A stretch of DNA of 64,000 nt, from contig OZ020246.1 of the NCBI GenBank assembly GCA_963971285.1, positions 23,844,494 through 23,908,493 on the forward strand. The letters are read 5' to 3'. The stretch comes from Astropecten irregularis (taxonomy: Eukaryota; Echinodermata; Asteroidea; Paxillosida; Astropectinidae). Below are positions 31,241 to 42,400 of this stretch, one piece after another. A model generated the notes under the pieces. It ran no database searches, was not told the DNA's origin, and worked only from the letters and a program-made list of their open reading frames with translations. The translations under genes were made by a program, and so were the position numbers. Within the stretch, counting starts at the first letter, position 1; each line of letters opens with the position of its first letter.

Positions 31241-32190
31241 AGACGAAGGGTGAGCAAGAATGAGTCATCCGGAAGATCACAAACTTTTATCAATCCTGAG
31301 AGCGATGCAACTGCATGGTTTGAATTGATATTGATCCAATGCATATAAATATGAATATAAATAAGAATATAGTTATAATAATTACCAAGAATTAGTGATT
31401 AGGGAGACACTCCCATAGAAACTTGTAGCATAACATCTTAGGAAATGGAATGAAAAATTTATGAAAAATGTAGTAAGAAAACTTGTATTTTTATGATATG
31501 TGACACGCCAAGTTTATTTCCAAATTGGCTCGTATTTTTTATTTACTGTGATACTCATGCAAACAGACGCTACTGATGGAGGATCTGTTTTCTAAGTAAT
31601 TGGGCATATTCCTTATTGAAGAGAATATGGAGTTAGAAAATGATGTCACAGCTTTTGTATTAGAAGTCAGACTCACGCTATCGTGTTGGCATCAGGCGTA
31701 GGTGCATGTTCAGGCTACGTGTACTTTGGTTTACAACATGAAAGCTGCTATTCGAAATTGTACAGCTTCCAGTTACACATGACTATGCAAGTGTACATTT
31801 TGACTCCACATTGACATCAACATACCTTATTCACGGTGCATTCATCCTACATTCGAAGCAGTGCAATCAAACCGAGGCTTGGATTCATAATGGTCTGATA
31901 CCCGTTTTCTTTTTAGAATTTGTGTTATTTTATCCAATGGCATACAAGGAAGGTGACAAGATGGATACACATAGGGTCTATGCAAGGGGAATTTGACGTC
32001 ATGTAATCCCCATTTGCATTTGAAAAATACTTGCACAAAGAAATTACGACAAGCTTAACAAAGTCGATGGATATTCAATGGTTGTAGTGTAATGTAGCAA
32101 TTTCATTTCTCATGTTATTATTGCATTAATCTGCAGTATCTGTGTTTACTTATTTATTCATTTGCACGAATAAAAGGTTTGATCTGTAGA
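31241..32190 (+). other. 3' untranslated region of the receptor gene
   Basis: From the stop codon to just past the polyadenylation signal. It is AT-rich and non-coding and contains half of a MITE (31,815-31,975) related to 43,766-43,946. Its extent is inferred from the signal only. Confidence 0.55.
32169..32174 (+). promoter_or_regulatory. Polyadenylation signal AATAAA
   Basis: A canonical AATAAA lies 929 bp after the receptor stop and is followed within 35 bp by a G/T-rich stretch (GGTTTGATCTGTAGATG). It is the most plausible 3' end for the receptor transcript, although earlier non-canonical signals cannot be excluded. Confidence 0.55.
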
Positions 32191-32309
32191 TGTAATTTGT
32201 GATTTATGAGAGTTACTTTTGCTTATGCTGTAAAGTTAATCCGTCCCTTTTTTCAAACACTCTCTCTGGCACAAATTAATATAAAATATTTCAGAAATCT
32301 GAAGCTTTA

Positions 32310-32610
32310 TACTGGGTGTCCCACAACAAACGCAGCACTTTTGTGTCGAGAACTATTACAGGGACACATTACACATTATGTGTATTGACCACTTATTCTG
32401 GAATACTGCAAATTTGTTTTTAAGGAGTACTCTTTCAATTGGTCATATTTTCGCCAATTTCAGCTCGATTTTGCTTACATTCTACATGGTGATAGCCAAG
32501 ACATGGTTGAATCATACATGTGTAACTGAATCTTGAAGTGATAAACAGTTTAATTTTAACATAAACCATGGTTCCCGACAAAGTGTTGCATTTTTTGGGG
32601 ACATGCTGTA
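32310..32610. mobile_element. TA-ended TIR element downstream of the receptor gene
   Basis: The left end TACTGGGTGTCCCACAACAA and the right end (reading inward on the other strand) TACAGCATGTCCCCAAAAAA are imperfect inverted repeats of about 35 bp, with TA at both outer borders. This fits a small Tc1/mariner-type non-autonomous element. The class is inference from the TA border. Confidence 0.5.
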
Positions 32611-33596
32611 TAAACAATCACATAATTATGAATATCAGTGAAATGAATGGACAACACAATGAGTTAATATCACAATAAGCAAGAGGTAGACTCAATATCA
32701 TAATTTTGTTTTATTGCCTTTTTCAATAAACTGTAAAAAGAGATATTTGATTTGATAAACTTTATGTAATGAAACCGGATTTAAAGTAATACTAATTTTC
32801 AAAGTGCACATTTGCAATCATAATTAGACAATCATAATACAATGAAGTCTTTGTTTATGAATCAGAAAGATTTGATACATTTTCTGACAGGAAGACCTGT
32901 TTAAACTATTACTGTGTGAAAGAAGGACACTTCTCTTAATACACTTTACTACAAAATATGTAAATTGGCAGAGTTATAAAAATAGAATAAAAATTGAATA
33001 CTGAATGAGACGAATTAGTGAGCCTCGATCTTCTGATTGTGAATGATTTTGGAACTGAGCATAACTGATTTCACTGTTTGTAAGGAATACTATGCTGGGT
33101 TAAGTTGAAATGGACATTGTTGGTCTACTGGGCGCTATGTAAAATGCCATCTTTGACGACAAACAAAAACAAAAAAGAATACACTTTCAATGAAGTAAAA
33201 TTAAAAAATTTAGTCAATAATTCATAATGCTTACATTACTGAGATATTTTGACAGTGTGAGCATTCTTTAATGCCATGTGATGAGTATGTAAAAGACTAG
33301 CGGGAACGAAACATGTAGACATACCAACAGTCCGTACACAAGTAACAGTGTGCATGATGTCAATTGAGAATGAAGGACGGACTGCATCATACATGTACCG
33401 AAAAAAGGAAAGGTTCATTTATTTTTGCCTATGCTCATGATGCTAAATTCATACATGGGTTTCAGGGAGAGCGCAAATTGAGTATTCACAATATGCATGC
33501 ATAACTGGTCACATTGTCAAGGATTGAAATATTACAAGTAATCATTGTTATTAACAATCTAATTGCAATATTGGATTCAAATTAAACCTGCTGACC
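32611..33596. other. Intergenic, nothing recognised
   Basis: This is AT-rich sequence between two convergent genes. No reading frame, RNA or repeat can be supported. Confidence 0.5.
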
Positions 33597-33690
33597 CCAG
33601 CTAGTCCAGCGGTCTAGTTGTATGACACTAGTAATCTGCACTAGTAAGCAGGAGATCGTGGGTTCGATTCCCACAGTCTGAGCCAGCACA
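33597..33690 (+). repeat. tRNA-like sequence, probably a SINE head
   Basis: It has a fair A box (TAGTCCAGCGG) and B box (GGGTTCGATTCCC) with tRNA-like spacing, but I could not fold a complete acceptor stem and cloverleaf. The first bases (TGCTGACCCCAGCTAG) recur at 46,313, which argues for a dispersed SINE rather than a working tRNA gene. Confidence 0.45.
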
Positions 33691-34499
33691 TAATTGTTTC
33701 ATGTACACTCCAAAAGCACTGAGTATGCAGTGCTCGTCTACGTCAGTGAAGGGCTAGACTAATTTACATAATATCACAAGTACTACATAAGATTACTGAT
33801 ATTGTTTGTTTGTTTCTGTTTTGCTTTTTTGGAAGACAAGCATTCATACCAACCATGGAGCTATATGTTTATATAACTCCAACTTTCAACCAACTACTTT
33901 TCAAAAAATGTTCAAAATAACTACATATCACAAAACTAACTGGTGAAATTTTTATCAAAAACTCAGTGTCCACTCATTCTATCCAGAATTCCTACTTGTA
34001 CTAACATGAAGTACTTTTTACCCACAATCCACACAAACGAGGAAACACTTGCTTCATATTCCATCTTCATCTCATAAATCATAACTTCTCTGATGTTCTA
34101 TGTTTTTATCTGAAATAGGCTCCGCTGCATTCTGTACCAATTTGAGGTAGTGAAAACTCTGAATACAATAAATATGAAATATCTAAACTCTTAGTACATC
34201 AATGTCTCAAGAATAAGTATAAAAAATAAGTATTAAAGTACTACAAAAAGTACTAAAAATTCCAACTTTTAAAAAAATGTACTCAGTATGCATATAAATA
34301 TATACCGTACATGTATATACATATAAATTAAACAGAAAATTTCTTCAGCTATAGAATATGACTAAAAGAAATAGATTTGAATAAATGCTTGTATAAACAT
34401 GAATTTATATGCTTATTTACAAAAAGGTGGGTGTTTCAGCACTGGTCCGTTATGGAAAAATGGCGATAAAATAAACAACTTGTTTTCATTTTCAGACTT
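33691..34499. other. Intergenic, nothing recognised
   Basis: AT-rich sequence with several TACTA/ATGTA-type low-complexity patches and no supported feature. Confidence 0.45.
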
Positions 34500-34900
34500 T
34501 CCGCTACTTTCTAATTATAATCATCAAACAACCACAGGGGAAACTGACTTAGTTTTAAGTCATTGAAAAGTGAACAAAGAAATATTGATAGAAACGGGAT
34601 TCGAACCAGCGACCTCCAGAATACCGTACTGACTCTCTTACCAACCCAGCCCTATGATGGTTGTGTCCCTAATAGTCAATTATCTTTGTTCGTTTGGCAG
34701 TCAGAAGCCATGAAACCATGCACATACCACTATATCCAAAGGATCATTTAAGATACGCGCAGCATTAACAATGCTGCAACCTGAGAAACAGTACACGGGG
34801 GATCACTCAGAGAGGATACGGCTTTTTAATCAATATAATCATCAAATAACCACAAGGGAAACTGACTGAATTTTCTCTGTTCACTTTTCAATGGCTTTCT
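34500..34900 (-). repeat. S1 SINE, near full length
   Basis: Co-linear with 4,655-5,000: a tRNA-like head (GGGATTCGAACCAGCGACC on plus), then GTCAATTATCTTTGTTC, GCCATGAAACCATGC and ACACGGGGGATCACTC, flanked by CACAAGGGAAACTGACT on both sides. Confidence 0.7.
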
Positions 34901-35059
34901 AAATAATGTAGTAGATGTAGTTGACATCATAGACAAGCTCGTCAAAACCAACGATTGCTTTTGTTACAAATAAAAAAAAAGCATTCAACACAAATATCGT
35001 AGCAAAATGGAGGGACCACTTCTAAAATGTTTGGTTTCGGTTTGTACTTGCAAATTACT

Positions 35060-35200
35060 AGGGGCCTTTTGTTTCAGGCATGAGATCATTGATACTAATG
35101 CTCCAGATTCCATTTTAGCATAACCTTTTAGCATAACCTGCATGGGACGTGGAGCTGCAAGATCACTGATCGCATGCCTGAAACAAGCAGGGCCTAAAGT
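35060..35200. mobile_element. Hairpin MITE of the GGGCCT..TTTGTTTC family
   Basis: The ends AGGGGCCTTTTGTTTCAGGC and GCCTGAAACAAGCAGGGCCT are inverted repeats. A second intact copy lies at 37,936-38,055. Confidence 0.6.
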
Positions 35201-35317
35201 CCAAGCACAACTTTCCATATGCTTACCACCATCCGCACCACTGAGGTGATTCTTGTTGGCAAACATCGTCGGTTCCACATAAGACCCTAACAACTGCTAC
35301 ACTGCTAAGACCACACT

Positions 35318-36419
35318 TCAGTATGAAGTTGAAGGCCCTACATTGTATCCGCTCACTGAGGTACTAGTGACTGGATACTTCTTGACGTACTTGCCATCAT
35401 TCAGTTCTGTAATGGCTCCTAGGATCTGCTGGAGAGGCTCTGTGTTACCTATTCCCATCTCCTTCAGGTCAGACTCATTCAGACTCAGGAAGGCTTCCAT
35501 GTCAACCTTAAGCAAGAAACAAATAAGCAGAATATTAGTCACCATGCATCAAGGTACACTACAGGGGCCAATTTTATAGAGCTGCTTAAGCACCAAAATT
35601 TGCTTAAGCACCAAAAAAATTGGTTAATAAAATCAGTATGCTGGCCAAAACTACTTGTGAATGTTATGCTCCGCAAACAATGGCCGAATACAAGTCAAAG
35701 CAGTAAACATCACATGGAAATTTGGTTGGCAATCCTGTTTGAAATAAGGTAGGTTTGCGGTGACACCATGTAATCTCTTCAGTGAGTGCGTGGTTCTGAG
35801 AAGAACCGTTGGTATTATCTCGACGTTCAGAACAGTGTGCTCTGTTCGTCCTCTCTCCTCACTCTCCTGAGGACGAACAGAGCACGCTGTTCGGAATGTC
35901 GAGATAATACCAACGGTTCTTCTCAGAACCACACACTCTGGCCCCTGAACTCACGGTACAATTAAAAACTCAACTCAAGACTCAAAGACCTATTTCGAGA
36001 CTCAAGGTACTTCCAATGTATGATGTTATCTGTTCGGTCTGGCCAAAGGTCTAGTGATTCCAACATAAGAGAAGTTCTTGGAGTTAGGAGGGCCTGATGC
36101 CTTCCAATCCTAGCAGGATCTTTCTCAAAGACTAAAAATGACGTCATGCTCATTTAGCCTTTCAGAAAGATCCTGCTAGGATCAAAACACGTCAGGCCCT
36201 ACTAACTCCAAGCATTTTATATATTTCAAGTCATTTTGGCTGATGAGTAGTTTACAGCAGTTTATTACTTGTACATGTATTGAGTTTATTACTTGTAGAA
36301 GAATATTTCTCTTATTTGGAAATTAAGAGAGAATTGCATAATTTAGCTTACCTCTTGCTCTTCAAATATTGGTGCATATTTTTCCAGGGACAGTTTCCTC
36401 AGAAGGGCTGACAACTCAT
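35318..36419 (-). CDS. ANKS6: ANKS6 exons 12-13: SAM domain and C-terminus
   Basis: Exon 36419-36352 encodes [19 protein letters not shown] and exon 35506-35318 continues [19 protein letters not shown] and [14 protein letters not shown]. Together they make a complete five-helix SAM domain (residues about 774-835) of the ANKS6/ANKS3 type. After the SAM there are only about 22 residues (ending GPSTSY), shorter than the vertebrate tail. The final exon may therefore differ, or an alternative last exon may exist. Confidence 0.92.
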
Positions 36420-39400
36420 CTGATGAATAAAATGAACAAAAAAATGATATCTCTGGATGAAAATCGATCTGAACAATGCTTCCTGCAACTCAGGAATTCT
36501 TGGGATGCAGGGTTAGCTCAATCAGGTTTCTTTGGTAAAACCGTGAAAAAATCCCCAAACAGTGACAGCTAGTGAGAATTTATTAGTATGTAGAGGATCC
36601 ATGGAACTGCTGACACTGCTGAGCTTGGTACTTGTCTCAAGCAAGCTTCCAGCTTCAATCTCTCATACAATTTTCGTGCTGAACTACAACACATCTTTGT
36701 TCAAAACTGACGTAATACAAACTTAAGGCCTTTTCCCACGATACTAAAAAAAAATGCAAGGCTTGAAAAATCTTACAAACAAGTCATCAAGGTAAAGGAC
36801 ACCGATGCTTAAGAGTGACTGATGTCCCTGGTGAATCCTTGAAAAAATTTCTCAAGCATGAGAAAAACTCGCAACCCTTGGAAACTTTTTTGTTTAGCAT
36901 AGTGTGAAACAGCCTTATATTGACTGACAGCCCACATTTTTATAAGCACAATTTTGTTGTGCTAAGCAAACTTCTTGTGCTAAAGCAAACTGTTTGTGCT
37001 AAGCATCCTCATGCAACTGGCCTCCAGTATTGGATGGATACATGCATAAAAACAAACATAAGCTTGATAACTGGACATTCCAAGTCAAACTGAGTTTTGC
37101 TTCTCAAAATTTTAATGGGCTGATTCCGTCAGAATTTTTCTCTGAACCAAACAAAAAGACAATTTTAAAACTCACCGTCTTCACTGATGCCACTGCTGGA
37201 GCTTGTCTTCTTCTGCGGAGGGGAGGAGCTCCGATCCTCCACCTTGACCTCGCCCTGATGTGACCCCGCCCTCATCACCGCGCCCACTTTGGGTGTAGGG
37301 GACGGGGAGGGGGTTAAGGTCGGGGAGGTACTGCGTGATGCCCCGCTGACCGGGCGGGGCTTGGCTTTAGGGAGGGAGCCAGAGATGGTGGAGGAGGTGG
37401 AGCTAGCACTGGTTGGATTGGCAGTGGGCGGGGTGACGGGTAGTGGTGGTAACCTAGGCAACAGACAAGACAATTTAGCTCAACAATTACCGTCGTGATG
37501 TATACCAGATCACTATGTCCCTGCAAAACCCCAGTAAATTTTGAAAAGTGAACTGAAAGCCTGGCAATGCTTTTAGGTAGTTTCTTACTCCCAGGTAAGC
37601 TGGTTTGATGCAACGTTTACCATACCATTTCAGCTAGTACAAAATCAGGTGTAAATAATAATAACACAGCACTTATACAGCACCAGTATCTAAATGCATT
37701 TTTGAAATGCATATCAATAAACTGGTCATTGGGCTACGTTTACATTCTTGAAACCATCTCAACTCCAAGTATACAGTCCCACTGTAAGCACGAAAGGCAC
37801 AAAGCCATCTCTACCCTCCCAGGTACCCATTTACACCTGGTTGAAGAGGAGCAATATGCAACAAGGCATCTGTGTTAATCCAGTATTTCTCAACATACAG
37901 CCACAGTGGCTAGCATTAGGGACTTTAATAAATGGGTCTGTTTGTTTCAGGCACGAGATCAGTGATCTTGCTGATCAGGATCCCATTTTAGCATATCCTG
38001 CATGGGACGTGGATCCACAGATCAAGGATCTCGTGCACGAAACAAACAGGCCCTATGGTCATGGTTTTATCCTCTGTGGTCTTAAATAGTGATGTCTTGG
38101 CTCAGACCCTGCATGACTCTTACCTTGCATTCCGTGAGCTGCTACCAGACTGTTCCTTCTCCGATGAATGCTGATTGGCCGATTGCTTGGCAGTGTGGTG
38201 GGATGCGACTCGAGTAAATAATGGCTCAGCCACTGAACCTAAGAAATCATGCATAAAATCAAAGAATGAAGCCTCTTGAAATTGGGCCAATAACTCAGGC
38301 AATGGAGGACATCACCTAAATGTCTATAATTAATGCCTTGTTGAGCTTTGAAAATTCACCTTCTTTCCGTAAGAAGGTCAGGACCCTTGTTCTCAAAAGA
38401 GGATGGCAATTTTCCTTGATGAAGGACACTTCTACAAAGGAACCTGAAATGTGAACTAGAGCAACTGAAGGGAAATGGTGTCCAGGGGCACAAGGCCAAT
38501 GACCAGGGGCACCAAGGCAATGACCAGGGGCACCAAGGCAATGATCAGGAGCACCAAGGCAATGACCAGGGGCACCAAGGCAATGACCAGAGGCACCAAG
38601 GCAATGACAAGGAGCACCAAGGCAATGACCAGAGGCACCAAGGCAATGACCAGGTGCACCAAGGCAATGACCAGGGGCACCAGGCCAATAACCAGGGGCA
38701 CCAGGCCAATGACCAGGGGCACCAGGCCAATGACCAAGGGCACCAAGGCAATGACCAGGGGCACCAATGCAATGACCAGAGGCAACAAGGCAATGACCAG
38801 GGGCATCAAAGCAATGACCAAAGAAACCAAGGCAATGACCAGAGGCATCAGTTTTACTTGTTAATTTCTTGTTAAAACAAGAGTCTGTTAATCAGGGGTG
38901 TGAGAGCAAGTTTGAAAAAATAGCGGAAAAAATCGGAAACCCCGATCGCGATGACGTCATCATTTTCTTTTCTTAACTTTTTCATTGTTTTTTGGGGGGG
39001 TTGTAGCGTTGCACATGGAGGAATTTTATTCCTACACCCGCCTCCAGATCCCCCCGTAAAAAAAAAAACAGGCCTACCGTAAAAATAATTTTCCCGATCA
39101 GGTAAATCTTACCTGAATTTCACTCAGTTGTTGTGTCCGATTTGGCTCAGTATAAAATCATTTTTCACATACTAAATCCCCAAAATATCATGAAAAACCT
39201 TCCCCAAAAGCGACGATCACGTTCGAGAAACGTGTCCATCGCGCACGCACGCTCCACGCGACATCGCACACACGGAAGCAGTGTTGATCGCCATCTTGAT
39301 TCTTGAAGATTCTATAACTGGTATCCGCGGGCAGCGCGCGATACAGCCACGATTTGAGCTACTGTGGACCAGCGAAGTCAAGTCTCATTCACGTTCACGT

Positions 39401-42400
39401 GCAGCCAATCATAGCGCAGTGAGTGACTGGTTGCCAGACGCTATTTTAATGTGGCTAAACCAAAGCATGGCGCTTTCATTCATACAACGCTTCCGCTGAT
39501 TGGACAATGTAAAAAACATGTAGCGCCGACATAGCGTGTTACAATTTTTGTGATTGGATAGTCGATCTCAATTCGCTGTACATTATGAAAGTCTGCATTT
39601 TACGATCGGGGCATGATTTTACACGTGCAACAACAGAACAGTACCGTAGTACCGTGTGCATATACTGCGGTGCGGCATTCAAGCCGTGTTTCTGCACGCA
39701 CACGTCACGTATTCTGCCCGTAAAGTTTGTTTGACTGTCATGTCGGCAGCGGCGTAGCTAGGATTTTTTCAGCAGGGGGGCACTGGGGGGGCCTTGGAAT
39801 TTTGTGGGGGGGCACCCGGAATTTTTTCAAAACTGGAGATTTGCAAAATATGAGAAATGCGGGGGGGGGGGCGGATCCAGCGGGCGTGGGGCAACCTTTT
39901 CTTCAAGCAAAAAAAAAAAACAGATAAAAAAAATATATATATATATAAAACAGAAACAGAAAGAAAAAGAGGGCTGAAAAAGAGGGGGGTGGCAACATTA
40001 GCTAGCTTTGATCGCCCCGAAACGCATCCGTCGCTATTGAATTGGCGTATTTTATTTCCACGCTCCTTGGAAAATCACGGATAAGCGCGAAAGCCTTACG
40101 GCCGGGGTCCAGGGCCCGCTTAAGGGCCCTGGAAGCTCAGGAGTTCTAGATATTCTTTGGTGCAATCAGAGCCTTATTTTGGAAGCAATTGTTCCGATAA
40201 ATTTATCCATTTATTTATAATATTACTTCATTATTTCTTTTTAATCCAACACTCTTGAGCGGGAGAAATTCAATCTGGGGACCAGACTAACTAGCCAAAC
40301 CAGACAAAATGGCAGATGGGCTGTTTTGAAGTTCGCAACCGTAAGCGCGTAAGAAAATTGCATTTTTACACCGAAATGTTGCACAGATTTCTTCACTGTA
40401 GGGTTTTAAGGGTTCAGGAACATTTGCCGATAGTAAAAAATATCCTTTTGGAACAGTAAAAGCTGTTAAGTTGTTTTTATTTCCTTTATAGAAATCATGC
40501 CCTACAGATAACGCTTATTTTTTTTCTATACCCACGATTTTTTGTGGGGGGGCACCTGGGGGGGCACGCCGAATTTGTGGGGGGGCACGTGCCCCCCCAG
40601 GCCCCCCCCGTAGCTACGCCGCTGCATGTCGGCAGGAAGAAATAAAACAAATGCAAAGAAAAAGTCGGCGCTGGCGTGGGGATGAAAAGCGGAAAATATA
40701 ATTCGGCACACTCATCAAAAAAGCGGAAAATAGAATGCGGCAAATTCATCAAAAAAGCGGAAAATATAATGAGGCAAATTCATCAAAAAAGCGGAAATCC
40801 GCTAAAACGCGGAGATTTCACACCCCTGGTTAATAGTAAATCATGAAGAATCTCTTCAGTCAATCGAGACAGGAAACTCACTTAGTTTGGACGTGCCGGC
40901 AGACTCTTTGAGATTCAGACTGGTCCTCCTTGCATTGATGAAACCCCGATGGAGACCGGCGGCCTCGGCGGAGGAGCTAGGGCTAGCCGTGGCGCTGAAG
41001 TGAGCCGAATTGGACGGGCTGATGCCGCTGGTGCTTCCCGACCGGCGGGAGAACATGAGCTTGGCAGGAGGCCTTCGGTGAGGTCTTGAGGAGCTGACAC
41101 CCTGAGGTAAATGACAGCAATCAAAGGATATTAAGAGGGAATCATCACTAGCTGTCTTATAAAAAATAAGGCCCAGGAAGTCGTCGACAGCATTTTATTC
41201 CAAACATTTTGTTTCCAATCAGGGCCCAATTTTATGGAATCCATTACGGCATATTTTTGTGCTTATTGGCAATGCTAAGCGTGAAATCTATTACATGGAA
41301 TCTGTAAGCAAAAGTTTCGAATAGCGAAGAATTTCTAGGCTAACCGTGATCATTTTCTGCTAACGCGCTGTCAAGAAATTCTTCGCTAACCGAAAGTCTT
41401 GCTTACAGATTCCATGAATTAGATTTGGTTTATTTGATAATTTCAATGCTAAAAATGAGACGCACTATCAATCTACAGATTGTGGGTTCGAATCCAGCCA
41501 TGGGCTAGTGGTGCTTGCATCCTTGGACAAGACGCTTTGTAAAATATTGCTCCTCTTCACACAGATGTAAATGGGTACCTGTGAGGGTAGAGATGGCTTT
41601 GCTGTTTGATTAGCCTCTGTGCACTGAATACGGTAGCCAGGGCTGTATGCTCCCCAGGGAGTTGAGATGGTTTCGGGAATGTAAATTATGGCCTAATGAC
41701 AAGGGATACTAATATGTCTGTACAGTGCTTTGATCTTCTTGTAAAGGCGCTTTATAAATACCCGCTATTATCATTATCCTTATTATTATTATTCTTACCT
41801 GTCCGTTGGCCAGCTTGGTCAGTGAGGCTTTGGATGTATGGTGATGGGAACGCCGCGAGCGATCCGAGGTGTGGAGTTCAAAGTTGGGCGGGGGCAAGAA
41901 TGGAGGTACGACCGGTAGAAGCTTGTCACTCGGTTGCTGAGAGGCTGGGGACAGGATGGACTGCACGGTGGAATAATAGGCAAAAGTTCTTGGGTAGCAC
42001 GGATGGACAAATGTTAGTCAAATGTTTTACCTCCTTGAGAGACGGTTTGATCAAATCCAATATCTTTGCAAACTATTCAATAGTCCAAGAAAGTACAGAG
42101 GAACGCCACTATAACAAACATTGCTATACCAAACATTTGGCTATAACGAACATCATCCTTGGCTCCCAATTTTTGTGTACAACACATACTGAATATGGTT
42201 CTTTAAATCACTATAACAAACATCCATTATTCTCGATCCTTGGGCTGGCAAAAGCCCGGGCTGTGAGGTTTTGTGAATGAAAAACTCCATTTTTAGATAG
42301 CAGGCCAACTTCAAAGAGCTCCTGGGCACACAACATTTGCCAAGAGTTGGAAAGTTTGTTCAAGATACACAGGTAACCAACCAAACTCCAATGGAATGCA

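Noticed and set aside
33597..33690. Functional tRNA gene
   Set aside because: A and B boxes are present but I could not form a full cloverleaf, and the start of the sequence is dispersed (also at 46,313), so a SINE head is more likely.
38456..38864. Repetitive 7-residue-repeat proteins on both strands
   Set aside because: A 21-bp minisatellite keeps several frames open. The position is inside an ANKS6 intron and no splice sites are appropriate.
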